DNA of 12,405 nucleotides, taken from assembly GCA_009781525.1 (NCBI GenBank), contig WQXZ01000034.1:1-12405 (forward strand), written 5' to 3'. Source of the DNA: Coriobacteriia bacterium (lineage in GTDB: Bacteria; Actinomycetota; Coriobacteriia; Coriobacteriales; UBA8131). The translations under genes were made by a program, and so were the position numbers. Shown one piece after another: positions 6,845 to 12,405 of this stretch (position 1 is its first letter; each line of letters begins with the position of its first letter). The notes under the pieces were generated by a model, which saw only the letters and a program-made list of their open reading frames with translations, did not search any database and was not told where the DNA came from.

Positions 6845-7402
6845 ATGATTCCGACTCGTGAACAGGCGCGTGAACTGGTTGAGCAATACAATGCTGAAGA
6901 GTTTCTGCGCAGTCACGCAATGATAGTTGCAGGTGTGATGGAGTGGTTCGCCAGGGAGCACGATGCCGGCAATGAGGAGTACTGGTACATCACTGGACTG
7001 CTACACGACATCGATTACGAGCAATATCCCGAAGAGCACTGCGTAAAGGGAGAAGAACTATTGCAATCACACGATATCGATCAGTCGCTGGTTCAATCTG
7101 CTATGAGCCACGGCTGGCAGATGACTGGAACTCCCTACCAACCTGAGCACATCATGGAAAAAATTCTCTACGGTATCGATGAGCTAACCGGGTTGATTGG
7201 TGCAACTGCAGTAATGCGCCCATCTGGAAGTGTTGATGACCTGGAGGTCAAATCGCTAAAGAAAAAGTATAAGCAGCCCAGCTTTGCAGCTGGTGTTTCG
7301 CGCGAGTGCATTCAACTAGGCGCTGAGATGCTCGGCTGGGAGCTCGACTTCCTGATGGAACAAACCATCATGGCAATGCGCAGCCTAGACATAGTTGCAT
7401 AG
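6845..7402 (+). CDS. HD-domain hydrolase
   Basis: A 185-residue HD superfamily protein of a conserved bacterial type starting MIPTREQARELV. Metal-binding residues are H24 (LRSHAM), H54-D55 (GLLHDIDY) and D112 in YGIDELTGLIGA, with further conserved YPEEHCVKGEELL (61-73) and KKKYKQPSFAAGVSRE (139-154). The arrangement H...HD...D is that of a metal-dependent phosphohydrolase; the substrate (a nucleotide or a phosphorylated metabolite) is unknown. ATG 6845 is chosen because GAAAGG (6833-6838) is six bases upstream and the family starts there; ATG 6788 would add 19 unconserved residues and has only a weak site. It is the last gene before the insertion sequence, and no clear terminator separates them. 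Confidence 0.88.
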   Translation: MIPTREQARELVEQYNAEEFLRSHAMIVAGVMEWFAREHDAGNEEYWYITGLLHDIDYEQYPEEHCVKGEELLQSHDIDQSLVQSAMSHGWQMTGTPYQPEHIMEKILYGIDELTGLIGATAVMRPSGSVDDLEVKSLKKKYKQPSFAAGVSRECIQLGAEMLGWELDFLMEQTIMAMRSLDIVA

Positions 7403-7458
7403 CGGAGGCGCGCTAGGCAGAATCATGATTCCTGGTGAATCCTCAATTCCGCGAAAAT

Positions 7459-7468
7459 CGTAGTATAC
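7459..7468 (+). repeat. left terminal inverted repeat core of the insertion sequence
   Basis: CGTAGTATAC lies 14 bases beyond the transposase stop codon and is the exact reverse complement of bases 9085-9094. Confidence 0.65.
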
Positions 7469-7481
7469 AAGGCTACTCGGC

Positions 7482-9065
7482 TCATCCATTGGCTGCCAGC
7501 AACTCCTCTGCGGTGATGTCGAGAGCTTCCAATACCAATCTTTGCGACTTGGTGATGACTGTATGGTGGACACTGCCGTCTGGGTAGGTGACTCGCTTCA
7601 GCTTCTTGAGTTCTCGCAGTGCAGAGCCGACTGTCTTATCACGTGTCTCAGTTGATTGAGCTAAGGCCTCTCGGATAGCCATGTGCAGTATGAGCGCGAT
7701 GAAACCACAGAACAGTTTGCCATCGGTTGTTGCACCAGAATGGGTGCGCAGGCGTTTTAGGTCAAGCTGGTTTTTCATACCTGAGAATGCTTTCTCGATT
7801 ACATCTTTGCCCCTGTAGGCATCGAGCACCTCTTTTGACGAAAGTGTCTTGTCGTTGGTGGCGAGTGCGAAGTAACCGCAGGCTGCAAGCCTGGCATCTA
7901 TTCTGTCGTAGTCACGGACAAAGGAGGCAACAGTACTGCCAGTGGACTCAATGGTGAATAGATCGCTGTACTTCCTGGGCAGCCCCTTGGCGGCAACAAG
8001 CTTTGAAAGCTCAGTTTCCAGACGTTCTATCCGAGCATATGTACCGTCTTCCTCTAATGCTCTTTTGGCAGGTGAGTAGAAGAGATGGACTGCAAGGTCT
8101 TGCCCTAACACAGTCTGGTCGAAGGCCATAGCGTAAAGACCACCTTCGATAGCGTTACGTGAGGAGTGGATAGCAGATACCTCCTTATCACCTGGAAGCG
8201 CCTTGAAAGCCTTCAGAGATGATGGCAGTGCTGTGATAAATGAGATGTGCTTTTTAGATACATAATCAAGGTTTGTGCTGGTAACAAAGCCACGATCGAA
8301 CACGAAGCGCACACGTGAGATGCCAAGTGCAGAAGCAGAGCCCATCATTACCGGCAAGTGGGTCTTGTCCAGTACCGAGCCTTGATAGGTGGCGTAGTAT
8401 ACCGGCAGACGCTTCTTTGAGCCTAGAAACATCCCAAGGTTTATCTGTGTCAGGTCATCCCCATCACGGCTCAGTCCCCACTCGGCATCCTCGATACCAC
8501 CGGAGTAGGTTGAAAGTGAAGTGACATCATAGGCGATGTGATCGTCTTCTGTGACAATCGGTATCCAGGCAGAAAAGAAGCGCATCCGCTCATCGAAGCT
8601 GATTGACTCAAACAGATCGGAAGCTCCCTTAGAGTCCAATCTAGCACCACCAGATATGAAGCTCTCGTCGCACCAGTCACCGATGTGCGCCATCACGCAA
8701 CCCTGATCAGCCATATAGGCAGCAGCGGTTAGCGCACAAGCGCCTCTTTTGCCGAAGACCTCATGAAGTAATGCAGATACTCCAAGCCTTCGCGCCAATA
8801 AAAGCAGTACAGCAGATGTTCCTAAAGCCACAACAGATGCTGGAGCATCTCGTGTGTCAGAGAAGAACTCGAAGTAGCGCTGATTCGGGATAAGGCTTAT
8901 GCCATCTTCTGCCAACTTGCCGATCAGAGCCTCATCACTTGTTGGTCTGCCAGCTGCATTCCGGTACGCCCTAGTTGTCAGGTAGATATAGACAGAGTCC
9001 TTAGGGCCTTTCTTTCTGGTGGTTCTTGCTGGCATCTCAACCGGCTGATTCTCTTTCCTTTTCAT
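7482..9065 (-). CDS. DDE transposase, IS1634/IS4 superfamily
   Basis: An intact 527-residue transposase. The DDE residues are recognisable: D180 in HIAYDVTSL, D257 in RFVFDRGF, and E424 in YRGKDVIEKAF. Y417, K420, E424 and K431 follow the spacing of the IS4-type Y-2-R-3-E-6-K signature, with Lys in the Arg place. The C-terminal region (KLFCGFIALILHMAIREAL) is the typical hydrophobic strand after the third acid. The basic N-terminus (residues 1-23) probably binds the terminal repeats. GGAAGG lies ten bases before ATG 9065. A TATACT within the right terminal repeat could be a -10 box, but no matching -35 is seen. No frameshift or internal stop is present, so recent acquisition is plausible. Confidence 0.92.
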   Translation of the reverse strand: MKRKENQPVEMPARTTRKKGPKDSVYIYLTTRAYRNAAGRPTSDEALIGKLAEDGISLIPNQRYFEFFSDTRDAPASVVALGTSAVLLLLARRLGVSALLHEVFGKRGACALTAAAYMADQGCVMAHIGDWCDESFISGGARLDSKGASDLFESISFDERMRFFSAWIPIVTEDDHIAYDVTSLSTYSGGIEDAEWGLSRDGDDLTQINLGMFLGSKKRLPVYYATYQGSVLDKTHLPVMMGSASALGISRVRFVFDRGFVTSTNLDYVSKKHISFITALPSSLKAFKALPGDKEVSAIHSSRNAIEGGLYAMAFDQTVLGQDLAVHLFYSPAKRALEEDGTYARIERLETELSKLVAAKGLPRKYSDLFTIESTGSTVASFVRDYDRIDARLAACGYFALATNDKTLSSKEVLDAYRGKDVIEKAFSGMKNQLDLKRLRTHSGATTDGKLFCGFIALILHMAIREALAQSTETRDKTVGSALRELKKLKRVTYPDGSVHHTVITKSQRLVLEALDITAEELLAANG

Positions 9066-9084
9066 CAGTCATCATCCTTCCAAA

Positions 9085-9094
9085 GTATACTACG
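9085..9094 (-). repeat. right terminal inverted repeat core of the insertion sequence
   Basis: GTATACTACG lies 19 bases upstream of the transposase start and is the exact reverse complement of bases 7459-7468. Confidence 0.65.
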
Positions 9095-9131
9095 TTTCCT
9101 AGTATTCCATAGACACGCAAAGAAGTGTTGC

Positions 9132-9165
9132 GAGAACCAGAATAACCATCAGTTCTCCGATGGTT
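9132..9165. repeat. two interleaved dyads upstream of the transposase gene
   Basis: GAGAAC (9132-9137) matches GTTCTC (9152-9157), and AACCATC (9144-9150) matches GATGGTT (9159-9165). The arms interleave, so in RNA they compete. A true pseudoknot is unlikely because only one base links the last two arms. They lie 67-100 bases upstream of the transposase start. Confidence 0.3.
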
Positions 9166-9237
9166 TCTCAAGGTCTTCGCAGCTAGATGCATTGCAGAAG
9201 GTTAGAGGGGTTCAATTACCATTCAGTTGTAATGACT

Positions 9238-9262
9238 GTATACGATAAGAATACCGGAATTC
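9238..9262. repeat. GTATACGA ... GAATTC motif, left copy
   Basis: GTATACGA (9238-9245) followed by ACCGGAATTC (9253-9262). The right copy at 9514-9530 has GTATACGA directly followed by ACCGAATTC, in the same order and orientation. Read the other way, GTATACGAT (9238-9246) and ATCGTATAC (9511-9519) are also exact inverted 9-mers. Both surround the long inverted repeat. Confidence 0.35.
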
Positions 9263-9291
9263 AGGGTTCAGGGTGAATCAAGCCGCTCCGC

Positions 9292-9474
9292 TGCCAAATC
9301 ACAAGCAGTTGGTGGCAAGAAATCGCCTTTGTCGGTGTGTGTCAGAAGATAAAAACAGCGAAAAGCCGAGGAAACGCGTGATAATCCTTCTCTGAACGAT
9401 GAAAATGGGGATAAAACCACTCTTCCGACACCGACGAAGCCGATTTCTTGCCACCAACTGCTTGTGATTTGGCA
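9292..9474. repeat. long near-perfect inverted repeat (47-bp arms)
   Basis: Bases 9292-9338 are the reverse complement of 9428-9474. The outer 34 pairs are perfect; inside there is one mismatch (9326/9440) and one position that would be a G-U pair in RNA (9330/9436). The spacer is 89 bases (9339-9427) and A-rich on the + strand. No ribosome binding site or credible frame is associated. Candidates are a miniature mobile element, a duplicated and inverted fragment, or a structured RNA; nothing decides between them. Confidence 0.85.
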
Positions 9475-9513
9475 ATCACCTCTTCAGCCTCTACAACGCA
9501 ACCGCGCGTAATC

Positions 9514-9530
9514 GTATACGAACCGAATTC
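9514..9530. repeat. GTATACGA ... GAATTC motif, right copy
   Basis: GTATACGA (9514-9521) runs into ACCGAATTC (9522-9530), the shorter counterpart of bases 9238-9262. The copy lies 40 bases outside the right arm of the long inverted repeat. Confidence 0.35.
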
Positions 9531-9683
9531 CGAGTCTTGGACAGTTTCCGAGAAATCGCTCGAAAGCTGGAATTGGGATTGGCAGGCAGGAGGTTGCAGG
9601 AGGGATAGGCGAGGAAAGAAGGGTGCCTAGTGGTTGGGCTGATAGGTAGCCGGCTGTAGTGAATGTTTTTGATGCTTTAAAGC

Positions 9684-9713
9684 AGCAAGCCAGGCTCTTT
9701 AGCCTGGCTTGTT
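9684..9713 (-). terminator. terminator of the wall-protein gene
   Basis: A 13-bp stem (9684-9696 with 9701-9713, one G-U pair) with a 4-base loop. Its core is AAGCCAGGCT paired with AGCCTGGCTT. It lies 27 bases beyond the stop of the - strand gene. On that strand the hairpin is followed by GCTGCTTT, so the T run is weak, but no other gene end is near. It may act in both directions. Confidence 0.75.
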
Positions 9714-9740
9714 AGATTCAGATATGTATTAGTTTCGATA

Positions 9741-10991
9741 TCAGACAACCTGATCAAACCTGCGGCGGCTACTGATTAGAGTAGCAGTTCCAGTGAGTAG
9801 TACCAGCATTGCGAAGCCCACGGTATATAAAGAAGAGTCGCCAGTGCCAGGTGTAGTAGGTGGCTTAGCTGGTTCACCCGTTGTCCATCCACCCCAAGAA
9901 ACTGTATAGTCTCGAGAAAAAAAGTTAAAGCCATCTGAACCAATATTTTTAAGAACAATTGCTACAGATTGCGAATCAATACTTTCCCAGTAGAAATCAA
10001 ATTGGCTATTCGGATACTCGTCAGGGTCAGTTCTTGTGCCAATTGCTTTAATTTCAAGACCGTCACGAGTCCCAACCTGCTCCGAAGTGATGTTCCAAAG
10101 ACTAGCTTCAATTATTACGCCGTACTGCGTAAGTGCTAATACGTCTCCGATGACAGTTCCCTTTAGATATACAGCTGCCCCTGAGTGGCAGAAGACAATT
10201 ATCGCGTATGATTCATAACCAGACGCAGATACAGAACCGCCAGTTATTCTCACCAACCCATAATTAGAGGTTACCCGCCCGAGGATAATAGCCACCGAGC
10301 CTTGCCCTATAGCAGATACAATGCCTCCAGTCATATCAAGAGTCACAACATACTCAAGTCGTATTGCTACTGCTCCCTGACCCTCTGCGATAACACTCCC
10401 GCCGCTTATTGTGGCATTTCCATTCTGAATGTATATCGTTGAGACCTCACTGCTACCAATAGAAAGAATGGTTCCTCCATTTATTGTGACATTCCCTGTA
10501 TCAGTAAAAATTGCACTTCCTGATGCGGATTCCGACCTAATTATTCCATCATAAACGACGATATCGACGGAGGCAAAATAGTACGAATGCATTGAAGAAT
10601 AACTCTCAAGTGCAATTGTGAAGTCTGTATCAGCACTTTCAATGCTTCCAGCGTGCATTTCAAAAGTACCAAAGCCATGCAGCCCAATTAGGGTACCATT
10701 TATTATTCCAGTCAGTTCAGCTCTCCAGATCACTGTAATGTCTTCAGGAATAGTGAGCTCAAAACCATCTGTGTGTCCAAGATGATTCTCTCCAACGACC
10801 GTTACGATGTCTCCAGAGACTGCACTATCAATCTTGTCTTGAATTGCAGCTTGAATGTCGGCAGCATCTGTACACGTGCTGATATCAACATCAAAGTTGG
10901 CAGCTAATGCTTGGCCAACAAAGCTAAAGCACAGTGCGACTACAATAATCACGGGTACAATTTTTCTGTAGAGTCCTCTTTTACTATCCAT
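9741..10991 (-). CDS. secreted beta-helix-like cell-wall protein with variant sorting signal
   Basis: A 416-residue predicted surface protein of unknown role. Residues 1-30 form a signal peptide: basic start, hydrophobic core, ALA cleavage site before ANFD. The middle holds repeated strands of about 25 residues with GG-T/S-hydrophobic turns (GG at 172, 197, 222 and 251), such as VTINGGTILS, ATISGGSVIA and VRITGGSVSA, typical of right-handed parallel beta-helices. The end has a Pro/Thr linker, TPGTGDSS (380-387), a hydrophobic segment (388-407) and SRRR (408-411). This has the layout of a sortase signal, with Thr in place of the Leu of LPxTG. GAGGAG is five bases before ATG 10991. Base use looks more A+T-rich than the left-hand genes (visual impression). 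It is closed by a strong terminator and diverges from the lipoprotein gene. Confidence 0.82.
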   Translation of the reverse strand: MDSKRGLYRKIVPVIIVVALCFSFVGQALAANFDVDISTCTDAADIQAAIQDKIDSAVSGDIVTVVGENHLGHTDGFELTIPEDITVIWRAELTGIINGTLIGLHGFGTFEMHAGSIESADTDFTIALESYSSMHSYYFASVDIVVYDGIIRSESASGSAIFTDTGNVTINGGTILSIGSSEVSTIYIQNGNATISGGSVIAEGQGAVAIRLEYVVTLDMTGGIVSAIGQGSVAIILGRVTSNYGLVRITGGSVSASGYESYAIIVFCHSGAAVYLKGTVIGDVLALTQYGVIIEASLWNITSEQVGTRDGLEIKAIGTRTDPDEYPNSQFDFYWESIDSQSVAIVLKNIGSDGFNFFSRDYTVSWGGWTTGEPAKPPTTPGTGDSSLYTVGFAMLVLLTGTATLISSRRRFDQVV

Positions 10992-11014
10992 GTATTCTCC
11001 TCAGCTTTCTGACA

Positions 11015-11064
11015 ACCTAAATATGAGTGTCTTTTATGATAGCACTCCTTCCAGATATTTAGGT
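11015..11064. promoter_or_regulatory. inverted repeat upstream of the wall-protein gene
   Basis: ACCTAAATAT (11015-11024) and ATATTTAGGT (11055-11064) are perfect 10-base inverted arms. Next to the left arm, GAGTG (11025-11029) can also pair with CACTC (11043-11047), giving a longer hairpin with a 7-base bulge. On the - strand it ends 23 bases before the start codon, so it is an operator or a 5' leader hairpin; the nearby ribosome binding site is not within it. Confidence 0.5.
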
Positions 11065-11404
11065 GGAATACACAATATGTTGCACGAAGTGTTTTCTTTA
11101 TTCTTGAAAAACAATGGTGCTTCTTTTAAGCCTCTGTTCTTGTGAGGAAAGATACTATTGGGAGCGTTATAGTACTGCCGTCTCTCCAGTCTCCTTTCCC
11201 TACACCCACCACCGCACCGCACAGCTCCCACCAAACCTTGCAGCCTATACAAAAAGCGCAGTAATCGTTAGAATTGTTCGCTAGAGTTAGTTGGCTTTCA
11301 CACGCCTCATATATCAAGTTAAATAAGGGAGGCGGAGGCTTACTAACAGGTGATAGGATGAGGCTCTCGCATGCGAGCTATGGAGGAAGAAAGAAAGGAA
11401 AGCA
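11065..11404. other. intergenic region between divergent genes
   Basis: No credible gene on either strand; the short - strand frames here start at TTG or overlap each other, with no ribosome binding site. Contents are a pyrimidine-rich + strand tract (about 11173-11233), a CGCCTC/GAGGCG pair (11303-11308 and 11329-11334) with a 19-base loop, the palindrome at 11366-11377, and the lipoprotein ribosome binding site. TATATC near 11309 is -10-like but lacks a good -35. Confidence 0.6.
11366..11377. promoter_or_regulatory. perfect 12-base palindrome upstream of the lipoprotein gene
   Basis: CTCGCATGCGAG is self-complementary and lies 27 bases before the lipoprotein start, in the probable 5' leader. 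It may be an operator or a small hairpin; no regulator is implied by the sequence. Confidence 0.3.
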
Positions 11405-12405
11405 ATGAGAAAAATTCTATCGATTTTGCTTGCTGTTACTTGTACGTTCGGCTTGGGACTACTGGGCTGCAACAACAACAAGGCCAGCGAAGACGGCTTG
11501 AAGATTGTCATAGTCTCCAGTCCGTCAGGTGTTGATGATGCTTCGTTCAACCAGAACAATTATGACGGCATTCTGGCATTTATCGCCAAATACCCGAATG
11601 CGACTGTAACTGCTGTTCGCGAAGTAGATGTCAACAAGTCAATAGCAGCTGTCGAAGCTGTGGTAGCCGATTATGATGTTATTGTCACACCTGGCTTCCA
11701 GTTCGCAGGTGTTTACGACATCGCTATCGCAAACCCGGACAAGTTCTTCATTTTAGTTGACTGCTTCCCGGTTGATGAAAACTGGAATGAAGTAACCGCC
11801 CCAAACATCTATGCAATGCAGTTCGCTGAGCAGGAGAGCGGTTTCTTTGCTGGCATCACTGCTGCAATGCAGACAGAGACTGGCAAAGTTGCCAGCGTGC
11901 ACGGCATCGCCTATCCATCAAACGTCAACTATCAGTGGGGTTTTGAGAGCGGTGTTCACTATGCAAATAAGTATCTTGGCACTAACGCTGTCATCGTCTC
12001 GCTGCCCAGTTATGCTGGAACAGATGTGACCGGTGCCAATGTCGGTGGTAACTACGTCGGCGACTTCTCAAATGAGACTGGTGGAAAAGAAGTTGGAGAA
12101 GCTCTCCTCGATCAGGGCGTGGACATCATTTTCGTTGCAGCTGGTGCTTCAGGTAACGGAGTCTTCACTGCTGTTAAAGAGCGCGGTAATGCCTTTGTTA
12201 TCGGTTGCGACGTTGATCAATTCAGTGATGGCGCGAATGGTGACTCGAATATCGTTCTAACCAGCGCACTCAAGGTCATGGCTCCGAATGTTACACTGCA
12301 GCTTGAGGCTATTCAAGCCGGTACCTTCGAGGGTGGTAACTTCACGCTTACTGCCTCAACCGATTCAACTGGCTTCGTCAGCACCCCAGGACGCCATCAG
12401 CTGAC
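11405..12405 (+). CDS. BMP/PnrA-family nucleoside-binding lipoprotein (3' end outside the window)
   Basis: Substrate-binding protein of a probable ABC importer for purine or other nucleosides, anchored outside the membrane by lipid. The frame is open for 333 codons to the window end, so the C-terminus is missing. Residues 1-22 are a lipoprotein signal with lipobox LLGC and lipidated C22. The family pattern is clear: DDASFNQNNYDGI (44-56), then YDVIVTPGFQF, FFILVDCF, AEQESGFFAGITAAMQTETG, VASVHGI, WGFESGVHYA, and VDIIFVAAGASGNGVF near residue 240. It has the two-lobed periplasmic-binding fold typical of the Bmp domain. AAAGGAA (11394-11400) precedes ATG 11405. Permease and ATPase genes would be expected just beyond the window. 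Confidence 0.93.
   Translation, partial: MRKILSILLAVTCTFGLGLLGCNNNKASEDGLKIVIVSSPSGVDDASFNQNNYDGILAFIAKYPNATVTAVREVDVNKSIAAVEAVVADYDVIVTPGFQFAGVYDIAIANPDKFFILVDCFPVDENWNEVTAPNIYAMQFAEQESGFFAGITAAMQTETGKVASVHGIAYPSNVNYQWGFESGVHYANKYLGTNAVIVSLPSYAGTDVTGANVGGNYVGDFSNETGGKEVGEALLDQGVDIIFVAAGASGNGVFTAVKERGNAFVIGCDVDQFSDGANGDSNIVLTSALKVMAPNVTLQLEAIQAGTFEGGNFTLTASTDSTGFVSTPGRHQL

Larger units (their letters stand above)
7453..9099 (-). mobile_element. IS1634/IS4-type insertion sequence
   Basis: A transposase gene is bracketed by inverted ends. The perfect 10-base core is CGTAGTATAC at 7459-7468 and GTATACTACG at 9085-9094. With a one-base gap the match extends to the flanking GAAAA (7453-7457) and TTTCC (9095-9099), which I take as the approximate tips. 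This gives about 1.65 kb, a normal size for the family. I could not see a target duplication. Ends are uncertain by a few bases or more, and family assignment rests on the transposase. Confidence 0.7.
9100..9683. other. non-coding stretch between the insertion sequence and the wall-protein terminator
   Basis: No convincing gene in about 580 bases. One short frame (9448-9630) starts with TTG inside the inverted repeat and has no ribosome binding site or recognisable domain. The stretch contains overlapping small dyads at 9132-9165, the long inverted repeat 9292-9474, two GTATACGA copies, and a small bulged stem at 9545-9565. It may be a degraded mobile element or an insertion hot spot. Confidence 0.6.

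Noticed and set aside
7420..7431. Palindrome GAATCATGATTC between the HD gene and the insertion sequence
   Set aside because: Short, with no gene start nearby and no partner copy at the other end of the element.
9132..9165. An H-type pseudoknot from the two interleaved dyads
   Set aside because: The loop crossing the first stem would be a single base, too short for the 6-bp stem; kept only as competing dyads.
9448..9630. A 60-codon frame starting with TTG in the right arm of the long inverted repeat
   Set aside because: Rare start inside a repeat, no ribosome binding site, no recognisable domain.
11034..11317. Two overlapping - strand frames in the divergent intergenic region
   Set aside because: One starts with TTG, they overlap each other, neither has a ribosome binding site or family resemblance, and the composition follows a purine-rich strand tract.
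11314..11559. An 81-codon - strand frame at the start of the lipoprotein gene
   Set aside because: The + strand frame from 11405 encodes a clear lipoprotein signal and Bmp domain.

Overview
The window reads as a moderate-GC (about 50 %, judged by eye) Gram-positive chromosome, most likely Actinomycetota and possibly Coriobacteriia. This placement is an inference from three things: an RNase J with a long Asn/Gln/Arg-rich N-terminal extension, the M16 peptidase-dapB-dapA-RNase J order, and AGGAGG-type ribosome binding sites. No rRNA, tRNA or CRISPR array was seen.

Left part (1-7402, all on the + strand): the 3' end of deoC (deoxyribose-phosphate aldolase), then a promoter overlapped by a dyad. 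It is followed by a run of mostly housekeeping genes: a TM2-domain membrane protein, an M16 zinc peptidase, dapB, dapA, RNase J, a DUF4375 protein and an HD-domain hydrolase. dapB and dapA make successive products of the lysine/diaminopimelate pathway, in the order reductase then synthase. RNase J is the mRNA maturation and decay nuclease. Its long N-terminal extension has no ATG, GTG or TTG start; the only well-placed codon is ATA at 4323, six bases after GAGGAG, behind a 171-base leader with several hairpins.

Middle (7403-9740): an intact IS1634/IS4-type insertion sequence on the - strand with short terminal inverted repeats, then about 640 bases with no convincing gene. That stretch contains a near-perfect inverted repeat (47-bp arms, 89-base spacer) and several copies of a GTATAC-centred motif.

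Right part (9684-12405): a - strand gene for a secreted beta-helix-like wall protein with a signal peptide and a non-canonical TPGTG sorting signal, closed by a strong terminator. A + strand gene for a BMP/PnrA-type nucleoside-binding lipoprotein diverges from it and runs off the window. The 413 bases between the two starts hold dyads but no gene.

No clearly new multi-gene system was found. The points most worth checking are the ATA start and structured leader of RNase J, the long inverted repeat beside the insertion sequence, and the atypical sorting signal.
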